DNA of 63,934 bases from a virus. A program made the translations under genes and the position numbers. Of the stretch, positions 24,227 to 33,196 are shown piece by piece. Each line of letters starts with the position of its first letter. Within the stretch, counting starts at the first letter, position 1. The notes beneath the pieces were generated by a model. That model was not told the DNA's origin and searched no databases. It was given only the letters and a program-made list of their open reading frames with translations. Location: IMG/VR virus record IMGVR_UViG_3300048588_000315, positions 1 to 63,934 of that record; one strand, 5' to 3'.

Positions 24227-25104
24227 TGGCCCTGCCGCTGGCGGTCTTTCCAAGGCGGAGCCCTGCCGCCCTGCCGCTCTTTCCAAGGCGGAGCCCTGCC
24301 GCCCTGCCGCTCTTTCCAAGGCGGAGCCCTGCTCCGAGGGCCAGTTTTCCAAGGCGGAGCCCCATTCAGAGGGCCAGTTTTCCAAGGCGGAGCCCCATTC
24401 AGAGGGCCAGTTTTCCAAGGCGGAGCCCCATTCAGAGGGCCAGTTTTCCAAGGCGGAGCCCTGCTCCGAGGGCCAATTTTCCAAGGCGGGAGCCCGCTCA
24501 GAGGGCCCATTTTCCAAGGCGGAGCCCTGCCGCTGGCCCTGCCGCTGGCCCTGCCGCTGGCCCTGCCGCTGGCCCTGCCGCCCTGCCGCCCTGCCGCTGG
24601 CCCTGCCGCTGGCGTATCCGTCCGCTGGAGCGTTTCAGCCGCTATACCCTGCCGCTGTGCCCTGCCGCCCTGCCGCCCTGCCGCTGGCCCTGCCGCTGGC
24701 CCTGCCGCTGGCCCTGCCGCTGGCGCTGGCCCTGCCGCCCTGCCGCTGGCGGTCTTTCCAAGGCGGAGCCCCATTCGGAGGGCCCAATTTCCAAGGCGGG
24801 AGCCCGCTCCGAGGGCCCGATTTCCAAGGCGGGAGCCCGCTCCGAGGGCCCGATTTCCAAGGCGGGAGCCCGCTCCGAGGGCCCGATTTCCAAGGTGGGA
24901 GCCCGCTCCGAGGGCCCAATTTCCAAGGCGGGAGCCCGCTCCGAGGGCCCGATTTCCAAGGTGGGAGCCCGCTCCGAGGGCCCAATTTCCAAGGTGGGAG
25001 CCCGCTCCGAGGGCCCAATTTCCAAGGCGGGAGCCCGCTCCGAGGGCCCAATTTCCAAGGCGGGAGCCCGCTCCGAGGGCCCAATTTCCAAGGCGGATAG
25101 CTGC
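24227..25104. repeat. Tandem array of 33-bp units and 8/12-nt units
   Basis: Two blocks of 33-bp units (about 24250-24530 and 24750-25096; about 6 and 10 clear copies) with core GGCGGGAGCCCGCTCC, GAGGGCCC and TTTCCAA. Between them lies a block built from CCGCCCTG (8) and CCGCTGGCCCTG (12), interrupted by a 45-bp unique piece near 24613-24657. Because 33 is divisible by 3 and the units lack stops, several frames are open on both strands. The array begins right after the tape-measure stop. Confidence 0.85.
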
Positions 25105-28100
25105 TCAGCGCTGGCCGAGCACAGCGGAGAGCTGAGACGCATGTTCCTCCATCCAGCGCATCATGGAATTTGTTCCGCCGGACAGCAGTCGCTCAAGCGA
25201 CTGCTCATCGGGCACGACGAATGCGACAGCAGGAGAGCCGGAAGACCCTGTCCCGTAAGCACGACCGCCATCGGCAAACCCGTTTCCTAGAACGGCCGAA
25301 GAGCTCGTGCCGAACGGCAGAAGCATGGATCTCGGGATGAGCCTGTTGTTCAGCGCACTCATGATCGCATCACCGTAGTAGCGAGAAGCATCGCGCCGAA
25401 TGACCCATTCATTCGGCATCAACATCGCCGGGATAACGTCACGACGAACGTCTGGTCCAGGGACCGGACCGCCAGATGCCAGACCCATCCCAGATCCGAA
25501 CGCTCCTCCTGCTCCGGGTATGATCCCCGCTCCTCCTGCTCCACCGGAGAATGCGCCGATCGCGGCCGAGATGGCGCGGAACACGAGCATCTTGATGATC
25601 ATGGAAGCCAGATCCGACAGAAGCGAGGCAGCGAACTGCTTGAAAGCTGTCTTCGCATTCGCCGATCCGCTGATGATCGACTGGAAGAAGTTCTCAATTC
25701 CACCAGTGAGAGAAGACCCGACTGTCTCGCCGAGCCGTGTTCCAGCGACGGCGAGATCATCGAAGTCATCCACAGCTTGCCGCAATCCAGTGGAGAAGCC
25801 GGTGGAGAAAGTTCCCTTCACCTTGTCTTGGACGGACCTCAGGACTTCATCGATCTCAAGCAGCTTCAGCTTCAGTTCCGGAGACAGATCATCTCCTTCG
25901 AGAAGAAGCTTCAACGCTTCCTTCGCCTCGACTGCCGCATCTCTGGTCCGCAGAACAGCTGCTTTCGCTCTCTCTTGGGATTCGGTAAAGGTGATGACGC
26001 CAGAATCGTACAAGTCTTTTGCCTCTTGCACAGCTTCGGCTGTCTTCGACCTCTGCTCGTTCAGCCCAGAGATCACATCTTCGGCCAGCCGCCGGCGCGC
26101 ATCGAGAGTGGACTTCTCGAGATCGGCGATGAACTTATTCACCTCCTCCGTTCTGTTCTTCAGATCGTTTGCGAACTCTGGATCGGCAAGGAGGGAAGAC
26201 AGCAGTCCTTTCGCTTTCTGCGCCTCTTCCTTCGCAGCAGCTATGGTCGCGTCCAAGCGAGCGTCGGCCACAGAAGCAGTGATGGCTCTGACCGAAGACA
26301 GCTGCTGGACCTTCTCAATCGTGTCCGAAATCTTCTCGGACTGCTTGTTGAGATCAGAAATCACCTCTCGGCCCAGCGATCGACGGGCCTCCACCAGAGC
26401 TTGATCAGTGGCGAGGACTTGTGTAGCTATCTCCTGCTCCTGCCTTCTCAGTTGGATCAGTTGCTCAAGCTGAAGTCGAACGTCGACGAATCCTTCCTTG
26501 CCCTCCTTCATCTGCCGGATCTGATCTTCGACCAGCTTTATCTGCTCGCGTGTGCTCGCCAGAATCGGTTCCACTCCAGCGAGTTCCAGCTCTCGGCGCT
26601 GTTTCAGGTACTCTTCAAACGAGATCAGCCTTGCGTCGAGAGAGCTATCCAGTGCCTTCAACTTGATCTCGGCATCGGATCGAATCGCTGCTTCATTCCT
26701 GCGAGCGATGAGGTTCGCGAGAGACTCTTCCAGCCGCGCTTGCTCCCTGATGGCCCGGGAGAGATCCTCTTTCTTCTCCTTTTGGTTTTCCCGGAACTTG
26801 TCTATGTCAGCCTTCTGTCTGGCTGCATCCCGCGCAGCGAGCCGAGCCGCCAGTGCTTTCTCCTCATTGTCGATCTCGATCATCGTGTTCTTGAACGCTG
26901 CTTTGCCCTCTTCCAGCGCAATCGTAAACGAGTTCTTCACGCTGGAGAAGGACTGCGAGATATCCTTCTCTGCCTGCTTCGCGTTAGCTACTGCCGCCTT
27001 GAATCCCTCGTTCGTATCGGCCGACAAGGAAGTCCTGACAGCGTTCGCAGTCTCCACTGAGACGCCTGGAATCTTCGCCAGGAAATCGGCAACGAGACCC
27101 GTGACAGTGTCAATCACTCCGCGAATCGCGAACTCGATAACGTTCACGATGTACTTGACTACATTGGCAACGATGCGAAGGATCTCCAGCCCTGATGTAC
27201 CGACTACACTGCCGAGACCGATAATGAAGTTGGCGACCGGCTCGAACAGATACCCTCTCAAGTAGAGATAGACTTGCTTCGCCTTCGTAAGGATGATATC
27301 AAACAGATCCGAGAAGTCTATGGATCCAGTTGAGAGAGCCTTCGCTATGTCCTTCACTGAACCAGAAACAGTAGCGAACGCTCCTTCGATGCCCTCAACT
27401 TTCTCTTTCGTGCCGTCGAGAGACGTATTGATGTCCCCAATGCCGGAGTTCGTGTCCGCTACGGTCTCGTAGATCGCCTTGATTCCGGCACCGATGAGAT
27501 AGATGCCTGCTGTGATAGCAGCTACCTTCGTCGCGAAGATGAGGAACGGATAGAGGAACATCGACAGCTTGATGCCGCCGATGACGAGACCGAGCTTCAC
27601 GAAGAACGGAATCAGCTTGGAGAGTCCTTCGATGGTTCCTTCGATGGCCCTGAAGACCACTCGCCCGAACGTGCCGTCCATGGAACGAGACAGCTGATCA
27701 ACAGCGCTCGTCAGTCCTTTGAACACAAGCTCCTTGATCCGGACGAACTTGAATCCTTGAACTTCCGCAGCGTCGCCCAGAGCGTTGACAGCTTGTGTAG
27801 CTCGGCCGAACGGAGTAGCTGCGACCGCCCTGCCGACGCCAGAGAACTTCTCTGAGAGAAGATCCAGTCCGTTAGCTGCGAGGCGGCCGGACTCTTCCAG
27901 ATCCCGTAGCTCCGGCACGAGACGAGCCAGAAGTCCGGCTCGTCCCTGCTCGAACTGAGCGATGGACTTCGCAACGGATTCCATCGGCTGATCGAGCGCT
28001 GTAGCAGTGTCCACCGTTGCGCGCATCGCCTTCTCTAGCTTATTGGCGGACACGCCAGCGTTCACCAGAAGTGCAGCGATCTCGATCATCTCCTCGTCGC

Positions 28101-28545
28101 CGCGGATCGTCAAGTTCTGGATATCGGTGGCGACGATCTTGATCCGTTCGAGCTCGGTTCTGCTTCCTTTCAACGCTTGAAGAAGCCTCTGTTCGGCGTT
28201 CACCTGCCGTTCCGCAGCTGCGATGGCTCCCTTGAATGCGGCCGCGCTGGCGACTACGGCAACGAGACCGGCGAACTGCCTCGTCAACGGAGTCAGTTTG
28301 TTGCTGAGATTCCCCGCCTCATTCTTCAGCCCGCGGAATCCGCCGAGAACGCTGGCGAAAGATCGCCCAACTGCCGCCATCTGCACGTTGCCGAGCGCGG
28401 CGAGCCTGACGCCGAGAGGAACTACCTTCGCACTGAGAGCAGTCACTCTCGCTTCGATCGAAGCGAACAATCGAGCGAAGCCTGACATCGGCTTCGTCAA
28501 GCGATCATCGATTGTCGCTACTATGGATACAGTTTCCTCAGCCAT
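25105..28545 (-). CDS. Tail tape measure protein, 1146 aa
   Basis: A long, mostly helical protein that sets tail length and helps channel formation. Residues 1-200 resemble the tape-measure N-terminus (Ala-rich, LGxLSNKLTPLTRQFAGL). A hydrophobic segment is around residues 320-360. A long coiled coil (about 540-950, repeats of Leu/Lys/Glu) follows. The C-terminus has Gly/Ala-rich hydrophobic stretches (AISAAIGAFSGGAGGAG). About 1146 residues predict a long flexible tail (roughly 170 nm at 1.5 angstrom per residue, a rule of thumb). It starts 8 nt inside the end of the tail chaperone frame. Confidence 0.92.
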   Translation of the reverse strand: MAEETVSIVATIDDRLTKPMSGFARLFASIEARVTALSAKVVPLGVRLAALGNVQMAAVGRSFASVLGGFRGLKNEAGNLSNKLTPLTRQFAGLVAVVASAAAFKGAIAAAERQVNAEQRLLQALKGSRTELERIKIVATDIQNLTIRGDEEMIEIAALLVNAGVSANKLEKAMRATVDTATALDQPMESVAKSIAQFEQGRAGLLARLVPELRDLEESGRLAANGLDLLSEKFSGVGRAVAATPFGRATQAVNALGDAAEVQGFKFVRIKELVFKGLTSAVDQLSRSMDGTFGRVVFRAIEGTIEGLSKLIPFFVKLGLVIGGIKLSMFLYPFLIFATKVAAITAGIYLIGAGIKAIYETVADTNSGIGDINTSLDGTKEKVEGIEGAFATVSGSVKDIAKALSTGSIDFSDLFDIILTKAKQVYLYLRGYLFEPVANFIIGLGSVVGTSGLEILRIVANVVKYIVNVIEFAIRGVIDTVTGLVADFLAKIPGVSVETANAVRTSLSADTNEGFKAAVANAKQAEKDISQSFSSVKNSFTIALEEGKAAFKNTMIEIDNEEKALAARLAARDAARQKADIDKFRENQKEKKEDLSRAIREQARLEESLANLIARRNEAAIRSDAEIKLKALDSSLDARLISFEEYLKQRRELELAGVEPILASTREQIKLVEDQIRQMKEGKEGFVDVRLQLEQLIQLRRQEQEIATQVLATDQALVEARRSLGREVISDLNKQSEKISDTIEKVQQLSSVRAITASVADARLDATIAAAKEEAQKAKGLLSSLLADPEFANDLKNRTEEVNKFIADLEKSTLDARRRLAEDVISGLNEQRSKTAEAVQEAKDLYDSGVITFTESQERAKAAVLRTRDAAVEAKEALKLLLEGDDLSPELKLKLLEIDEVLRSVQDKVKGTFSTGFSTGLRQAVDDFDDLAVAGTRLGETVGSSLTGGIENFFQSIISGSANAKTAFKQFAASLLSDLASMIIKMLVFRAISAAIGAFSGGAGGAGIIPGAGGAFGSGMGLASGGPVPGPDVRRDVIPAMLMPNEWVIRRDASRYYGDAIMSALNNRLIPRSMLLPFGTSSSAVLGNGFADGGRAYGTGSSGSPAVAFVVPDEQSLERLLSGGTNSMMRWMEEHASQLSAVLGQR

Positions 28546-28852
28546 CGCTCAGTTCTTTCTTTATCTCTGCGTTCAGCTTTTGAGAAGCTTCTTTGTCGAA
28601 GCAAGCTGCGATGGCGGACCTCATCACGCTTGCTGCTTGGATCTGCTCTAGCCTCTTCGTCTTCGCAGCTTGCTCAACGAAGAACAGATACTGAGGAAGC
28701 GTCCATCCTACGTAGGGGATTCCGTCTTGCTGTCGGCCGGTGATGTCTGCGATTGAGTGCCCGGCTGAGAGAAGAAGCTGGAGAGAGCGGTCGAGGTCTC
28801 CTTGTCGCTGATGCCGAGGCGGCGGCCGACCTCCACTGCCGCCTCCATCCAA
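28538..28852 (-). CDS. Tail assembly chaperone, second frame (gpGT-like extension)
   Basis: This frame overlaps the end of 28708-29244 in the -1 frame and ends 8 nt into the tape-measure gene, the usual place of the T part of phage gpG/gpGT chaperones. The plausible protein part begins around IADITG and includes WTLPQYLFFVEQAA. The ATG at 28852 gives a Gly/Pro/Arg-rich start that looks like out-of-frame translation, so expression by -1 frameshift from the upstream gene is more likely. No canonical heptamer is evident. Confidence 0.6.
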   Translation of the reverse strand: MDGGGSGGRPPPRHQRQGDLDRSLQLLLSAGHSIADITGRQQDGIPYVGWTLPQYLFFVEQAAKTKRLEQIQAASVMRSAIAACFDKEASQKLNAEIKKELSDG

Positions 28853-29244
28853 GGGGACAGCTTATCCGCGCCGATGAAGGACTCTTCAATCCACGCGACG
28901 GCGAGCTTCGGGATGCAGTAGTGCGGAAGATCTTCGACGGTGACTTCACTGTTGTCAAAGCGAACGCACTCGGCGAAGACAGTCAGAAGGTCAGTCATCA
29001 CGACGGGGAGCAGAACCTGAGTGACGATCTTCCCGGCTTGAGCCCAGTCCTGCTTGATGGCAGCTTCACGAAACGACGGCATCGACATCATGGAGTCGAT
29101 GATCCGGAGAACTGACCCCCGGAGTGCTTTGACATGCTTGAACCCGACAGGGTAGACTCGTGCTGAGAGCTTCCCTTCGATGATAACGATCTCTCTTCCA
29201 GGAAAGAGAACGTCAACAGCAGAAACCTTTTCCTTCTTCGCCAT
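28708..29244 (-). CDS. Tail assembly chaperone (gpG-like), 178 aa
   Basis: It lies between the major tail protein and the tape measure, where lambda gpG-type chaperones are found. Helical segments such as VKALRGSVLRIIDSMM and a TDLLTVFAE region fit the small chaperones that coat the tape measure before tube assembly. The last 25 residues are Ser/Thr/Gln-rich and overlap the second frame. The ATG at 29244 follows the hairpin 29259-29301 with a weak site. Confidence 0.68.
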   Translation of the reverse strand: MAKKEKVSAVDVLFPGREIVIIEGKLSARVYPVGFKHVKALRGSVLRIIDSMMSMPSFREAAIKQDWAQAGKIVTQVLLPVVMTDLLTVFAECVRFDNSEVTVEDLPHYCIPKLAVAWIEESFIGADKLSPWMEAAVEVGRRLGISDKETSTALSSFFSQPGTQSQTSPADSKTESPT

Positions 29245-29258
29245 GTGAACCTACTCCA

Positions 29259-29301
29259 AGGCCGAGACTCTCGGGAGCGAACGAGAGTCCCGGCCTTCTT
29301 C
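29259..29301 (-). terminator. Strong hairpin after the major tail protein gene
   Basis: GGCCGGGACTCTCG and CGAGAGTCTCGGCC pair (one mismatch) around an 8-nt loop. No T-run follows, so it may reduce read-through or protect the upstream mRNA, giving more major tail protein than downstream products. Confidence 0.5.
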
Positions 29302-29334
29302 AAAATGAGAATCGCTCCTACGAGTTGAACGCAA

Positions 29335-30372
29335 TTAGCTGACGGTCGGCAGATCGCCCACCCACTGAACGAGACGTCCGGCCGGATTCGCAGCCGTGCG
29401 ATCGGCGAGGACGGTGAAGTCCAGCGTCATGGTGGAATAGTTATCCACCGAGAAAGCGCCGGACGCGGGAGTGACGGAGACCCGGCACTCGCGGACGGTC
29501 TGCCGCGTGTTTCCTTCGCGCGACCAGATGAGAGCGACGTCTCCCTTGATGGCGCCGACGGAGTTCTGCGGATAGAGGATGCGATTGCCGGTGATGGCGC
29601 GAGGAGTCATCACAACGTAGATCGCGCCGTCGGCATCGAAAGCTCCGCCGTCGATCATGCGGATCATGCCACGTTCCAGCGAGGCGACTTCCCAGTCCGT
29701 GTCCTCCACGAGGACATCCTTGTTGATACTGCCTCCCGTGCTATTCGATCCGGCGATCGCTTCATCGACCACGATGTTCGTGTGATCCGTGTCGAAGGTC
29801 GCCGACGCGACCGTCAACGTGAGGCCCTGCTGCGCAGCGTCGCTGGTCCCCCAGAGAAGGATCGTGTCGCCATCGCTGTAGTTCGCAGCGACGTTGCCCG
29901 GAACGACGATCGTCTTCGTGCCGGTCGTCACCGAAGTGATGGCGACAGCCGCGCCGGTCGTGACGCCGAGAACGGCGGACAGGCCGAAGATGAAGTTGAC
30001 CGTCGCCGCGTCGTAGTCCGCATCGAGCAGCTTCAGCAGACGGCCGACGTGAGCGTAGTGCTTCTTGCTGATCTTCGTCGCCGCCTGAGTGAACGCTCCG
30101 GCCGGATTGGCGAGGAACATGAGCGCAAGGTTGTCCAGATTCAAGTTCGAGCAGACGATGCTGTACTTCTCGGTGATGGCGATCACCTGCTCATCGGCAA
30201 TGACCTTGATGCCGCCGTCGGCATCCTGAAGCGTGATCTTCTCCGGCTCCAGCGTGGGAGACGCGACTTCGATGATGCCGAGGTCGACGATCGGCTGGCG
30301 CACGGCGCTGATGGGATCGCGGCGGAAGTAGAGACGCGATCCGGTGATCCACGGATCCTGGAATCCAAGCAT
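29335..30372 (-). CDS. Major tail tube protein, 345 aa
   Basis: A beta-rich tail tube protein placed before the chaperone pair, with TLEPEKITLQDADGG near the N-terminus and a C-terminal YSTMTLDFTVLADRT strand as seen in many siphophage tube proteins. The central region (about 130-210, Thr/Val/Gly-rich with TSVTTGTKTIVV) looks like an inserted Ig-like domain, making it longer than typical tube proteins. It is followed by a strong hairpin, consistent with high expression. The start has AAAGGAG. Confidence 0.75.
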   Translation of the reverse strand: MLGFQDPWITGSRLYFRRDPISAVRQPIVDLGIIEVASPTLEPEKITLQDADGGIKVIADEQVIAITEKYSIVCSNLNLDNLALMFLANPAGAFTQAATKISKKHYAHVGRLLKLLDADYDAATVNFIFGLSAVLGVTTGAAVAITSVTTGTKTIVVPGNVAANYSDGDTILLWGTSDAAQQGLTLTVASATFDTDHTNIVVDEAIAGSNSTGGSINKDVLVEDTDWEVASLERGMIRMIDGGAFDADGAIYVVMTPRAITGNRILYPQNSVGAIKGDVALIWSREGNTRQTVRECRVSVTPASGAFSVDNYSTMTLDFTVLADRTAANPAGRLVQWVGDLPTVS

Positions 30373-30384
30373 GAGAGAGCTCCT

Positions 30385-30834
30385 TTAGAATTCGATCTTC
30401 ACATTCGTTACGAGACCCTGGACTCCACGATCGGAGTCAGAGACTTCTACTGCCTTATTCAAGTCGCGAAATCTTCGCGTGATCAACGGCATCTGTGACT
30501 CTTCATCAATCGAACTTGAAGCGACCCGAATCACATGTCTCACATCGAAGAACATTTCATCCAAGAGACCATCGTCAATATCGTTGCCTGATATAGCAGC
30601 CATCAGCTCGAAACCGACTATCGCTACGCTCTTGCCGTTCTCATCCGGAAAGAGATCGCACTCATCGAACATGAAGCAGACGGCAAACGGGAACGCCTGA
30701 AAGTCGTGCTTCGCCCAGACGACCGGTCCGCGCTTGACGAACTTATAGCGGCCTCCGTGGACGCGCTTGAACTCGTCGCGTATCGCCACTACGATCTTAG
30801 CGCGGATTGACTCTGGATTTCGTATTGTCGCCAC
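30385..30834 (-). CDS. Tail terminator/completion-like protein, 149 aa
   Basis: Between the neck protein and the major tail protein, the usual place of the tail terminator. The sequence pattern (N-terminal helix AKIVVAIRDEFKRV, beta segments FAVCFMFDECDLFP, C-terminal RRFRDLNKAVEV) fits in size and fold type, but the family cannot be proven by eye. GTG start at 30834 with GAAGGA. It overlaps the upstream gene by 38 nt. Confidence 0.55.
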   Translation of the reverse strand: MATIRNPESIRAKIVVAIRDEFKRVHGGRYKFVKRGPVVWAKHDFQAFPFAVCFMFDECDLFPDENGKSVAIVGFELMAAISGNDIDDGLLDEMFFDVRHVIRVASSSIDEESQMPLITRRFRDLNKAVEVSDSDRGVQGLVTNVKIEF

Positions 30835-31462
30835 GTATCAGTTCCTTCACGAACGATGCAATGTCGGCCGCGATCTGCGGCAGAAACTCTTTCACAGGAT
30901 CACTGAGCCAGTGATACGCTGGAATCTGAACTCGCTTCACGAGGAGATACAGCGTAGCTACATCCCTGAGTTCCAGACCCTGCTCCATCGCTGCTTCATA
31001 CTCTCCAGCGTCCACCAGTCTACCTACTGCTACGCGGCCTCCGCGAAACGGAATGAACCGGAGCTCTCCGGGATAGTTTCGTGGTCCGCCATATCTGTCC
31101 ACGCCAGCGGGAGTCATCGCCTTCTCTTGTGGGATGGCGAGTGCCTTCGCATTCTTCGGCTCGATCGTGCCTCCTCGTTCCAGTATTCCGGCGTAGGCGA
31201 GGCTAGGACCGCGCAGTACTCCAACTCGTATAACCGGCAGGCCTCGCATACGTTCAGCCTTGCCGATCACCGACCGGGCCAGTCCACCGGTCCGCCTCTT
31301 CAGCCGATTGCCGGACAGCGTAGTCTTGATCACGTACGATGCAGTCTTCAACGCGAGAACTTCTAATCGCTGAAACAGCAACGACTGAAGTTGATTGAAC
31401 TCCAGTTGCGTCTTGAGGCGCGCGATCTCCTTTCTGGATGCAGCAGTTATCTTGATCTCCAC
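30797..31462 (-). CDS. HK97 gp10-like neck protein, 221 aa
   Basis: The segment YAGILERGGTIEPKNAKALA is characteristic of the HK97 gp10-type head-tail joining family. The N-terminal 70 residues are a long helix. The GTG at 31462 overlaps the upstream stop as TAGTG and has GAGGAGG at ideal spacing, so it is preferred over the ATG at 31480 inside the upstream gene. It forms part of the connector cascade with 31462-32022 and 30385-30834. Confidence 0.78.
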   Translation of the reverse strand: MEIKITAASRKEIARLKTQLEFNQLQSLLFQRLEVLALKTASYVIKTTLSGNRLKRRTGGLARSVIGKAERMRGLPVIRVGVLRGPSLAYAGILERGGTIEPKNAKALAIPQEKAMTPAGVDRYGGPRNYPGELRFIPFRGGRVAVGRLVDAGEYEAAMEQGLELRDVATLYLLVKRVQIPAYHWLSDPVKEFLPQIAADIASFVKELIRGDNTKSRVNPR

Positions 31463-32022
31463 TACAGCCTCCTCGCCCATCTCTGCGCAGCTGCTTTGAA
31501 CGCGTCATGATGGAGAGACGACTTGAAGCTCGTCGATCCGCCTTGAAATCCTTGAGACGCGATATGGATCAGAGAATCCGTGTCTCTCGCAAGGCGGAAC
31601 TGGACCTCCGTCAGCAGGGCGAGCCGAATATCGGCAAGGGACTGGACGGAGCTCAGCGCCTCGAGCCCACAATCGTACGTCACGCGAACGTACCGCGTGA
31701 AGTAGTCGTTCAACCTGCGGACGGAGTGCCGTGTCAACGAGAACTTCCTCAGCACGAACTCGCTCTCTTCCAACTCGACAGCGTCAGCCGGATCGTTCTC
31801 CCACACTTCCACTTTGGAGATGGTCGGTTCATAGGCGAAGATGTGAATCTCATCCTGCTGCTCTTCGAGCATGAACTCTTCGATCTCGTCTTCTCGTACG
31901 GACCACTTGACGCCAGTCGCTCGTTCGAAATCGGCGACGACAGCTGCACTGAGGACCGCTACGCGAGCCTCGTTCTTCACCGGTCCGCCGAGGAAGGCGC
32001 GCACTTCAGCTATACTGATCAT
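31462..32022 (-). CDS. Head-tail connector/adaptor protein (gp6-like), 186 aa
   Basis: The pattern fits the HK97 gp6-like connector family: an N-terminal helix with VRAFLGG, a central VRVTYDCGL strand and a C-terminal helical segment (LADIRLALLTEVQFRLARDT). It would bind the portal bottom in the capsid neck. Ends with TAGTG overlap to the next neck gene. Moderate certainty because these small proteins diverge strongly. Confidence 0.7.
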   Translation of the reverse strand: MISIAEVRAFLGGPVKNEARVAVLSAAVVADFERATGVKWSVREDEIEEFMLEEQQDEIHIFAYEPTISKVEVWENDPADAVELEESEFVLRKFSLTRHSVRRLNDYFTRYVRVTYDCGLEALSSVQSLADIRLALLTEVQFRLARDTDSLIHIASQGFQGGSTSFKSSLHHDAFKAAAQRWARRL

Positions 32023-32024
32023 GA

Positions 32025-32384
32025 TCAGGCTCCTTCAGCGGACAGAGGCAGAGAGCAGTTGACATAGAAGCGATCAGTGTAGACCCAATCACCGCCTCGC
32101 TTCAAAGCAACATCGGCGAGGTAGATGCCGGGAGTGAGGTCCTCGATCTCCTCTTCTGTCGGCGGATCGATGACCAGCTTGTCATTGACAGCGTCGATCG
32201 AGATACCGTCGGCGTCCGTTCGCTCGACCAGAGCAGCAGAGTTCTCTGTCGCCTTGATGACGAACCGCGCTTCCGTCACAGTCGACATGTCCTCGTTGTC
32301 ACCGTTCTCGTCGACGACGATCACAACGATCGGCTGCGCAGACCCGAGAATGACGTTGAGAGTAGATGGAACGCTATCTGTCAT
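32025..32384 (-). CDS. Structural protein with Ig-like/BppU-N-like domain, 119 aa
   Basis: Beta-rich throughout (LGSAQPIVVIVVDENGD, ARFVIKAT, TPGIYLADVAL, DWVYTDRFYVNC). This layout matches the small beta-sandwich phage proteins similar to the N-terminal domain of BppU-type baseplate or head decoration proteins. The ATG at 32384 has AAAGG; the GTG at 32393 is an alternative. It overlaps the end of the 48-aa gene 32374-32520 by 11 nt. Confidence 0.62.
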   Translation of the reverse strand: MTDSVPSTLNVILGSAQPIVVIVVDENGDNEDMSTVTEARFVIKATENSAALVERTDADGISIDAVNDKLVIDPPTEEEIEDLTPGIYLADVALKRGGDWVYTDRFYVNCSLPLSAEGA

Positions 32385-32520
32385 CGACTGCACCTTTGCT
32401 TTGATATCTCACGATGACTGTCGGCTGTCTTAGCATCACGATCACAGTGTTCGTTGTCGGCACTTCAGGCGTCGGCACTGGATCCGGGTCGCCGAAAGTT
32501 CTTTTTCTGAAGTCTTCCAT
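32374..32520 (-). CDS. Small Pro-rich protein, 48 aa
   Basis: An ATG at 32520 opens a 48-codon frame that fills the gap between two structural genes: a charged start (MEDFRKRTFG), a Pro-rich middle (DPDPVPTPEVP) and a beta-like end (PTVIVRY). The stop lies just inside the next gene, as in other overlaps here. No ribosome site is clear; a GGCGAC/GTCGCC hairpin lies just upstream (about 32531-32548). Confidence 0.5.
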   Translation of the reverse strand: MEDFRKRTFGDPDPVPTPEVPTTNTVIVMLRQPTVIVRYQSKGAVDDR

Positions 32521-32560
32521 AATAGAGAACGGCGACCGTTGAGTCGCCGCCTCGTTGAGA

Positions 32561-33061
32561 TTAGGCGTTCACGAAGTCGATCTGCTTCGCCAGCAGGTCT
32601 TCCAGCGCCTCGTTCGTGCTGTCCGGCTCGGCGATGAGATCGCCGATGGCATAGACGGCACCGACGATGACGTTCTGCGCGGCGGCATTCACGGCGGAGA
32701 TGCGGACCGCGTCGTACTCATACGACGAAGACGGCCGCTGAAGGCGAGAGAGATCCAGCTCGCCATGGAGCATGCCGTTCTCGAGGACGCCAGTGTCGGA
32801 GGTCTTCGCGACGGTGAAGGTGAGATCGGTGGAGCCGTCGGCCTTCTTCGCCGCGTCCCACGTGCTCGTCCCCTTCCGGCGCATCTGAACGGTGACGGTG
32901 AGAGCGTCGTTCGTGGTCATCGCTGCACCGATCAGGCACAGAATGAGACGGCGACCTTTCTCCCACGGACGGACGATGCTCTCGCCATTGATGGCCGAGT
33001 TGTTGATGTTCTGGGGCTTGAGAGCGAGGCCCCAGACCATTCGCTGATGCAGAGGAACCAT
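32561..33061 (-). CDS. Hypothetical virion protein, 166 aa
   Basis: Between the major capsid and the connectors. Beta-rich, with ALTVTVQMRRKGTSTWDAA and DLTFTVAKTSDTG, similar in feel to phage head decoration proteins; family not certain. The ATG at 33061 has GGAG six nt before it. Upstream in-frame starts are without a site and were rejected. Its mRNA could be abundant given the neighbouring capsid gene. Confidence 0.6.
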   Translation of the reverse strand: MVPLHQRMVWGLALKPQNINNSAINGESIVRPWEKGRRLILCLIGAAMTTNDALTVTVQMRRKGTSTWDAAKKADGSTDLTFTVAKTSDTGVLENGMLHGELDLSRLQRPSSSYEYDAVRISAVNAAAQNVIVGAVYAIGDLIAEPDSTNEALEDLLAKQIDFVNA

Positions 33062-33196
33062 GATTGTCTCCAAAGTGAAACGTGTTTGTTGATGAACCGT
33101 AACGACCCGGAATTCCGCTGCGAAAAGTAGCGGATCGCCCGCCCTGCTGCAAGCGAGCGACCCGCTCAAGGAGGCCGATGACTGAGCAGCAGTGGA
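33062..33196 (-). other. Spacer after the major capsid gene
   Basis: 135 bp with several short GC stems (for example CGGGTCGCTCG-type pairing near 33155-33175), no gene seen. It may hold a partial terminator that separates capsid from later genes. Confidence 0.35.

Noticed and set aside
24227-25104. CRISPR array
   Set aside because: The units are directly adjacent with no unique spacers, and no cas gene is present.
24227-25142. Long open frames with 11-residue repeats across the 33-bp array (for example LEIGPSERAPA units)
   Set aside because: Open frames occur in several frames on both strands because the unit is 33 bp and lacks stops; there is no ribosome site or unique domain, so these are treated as noncoding.
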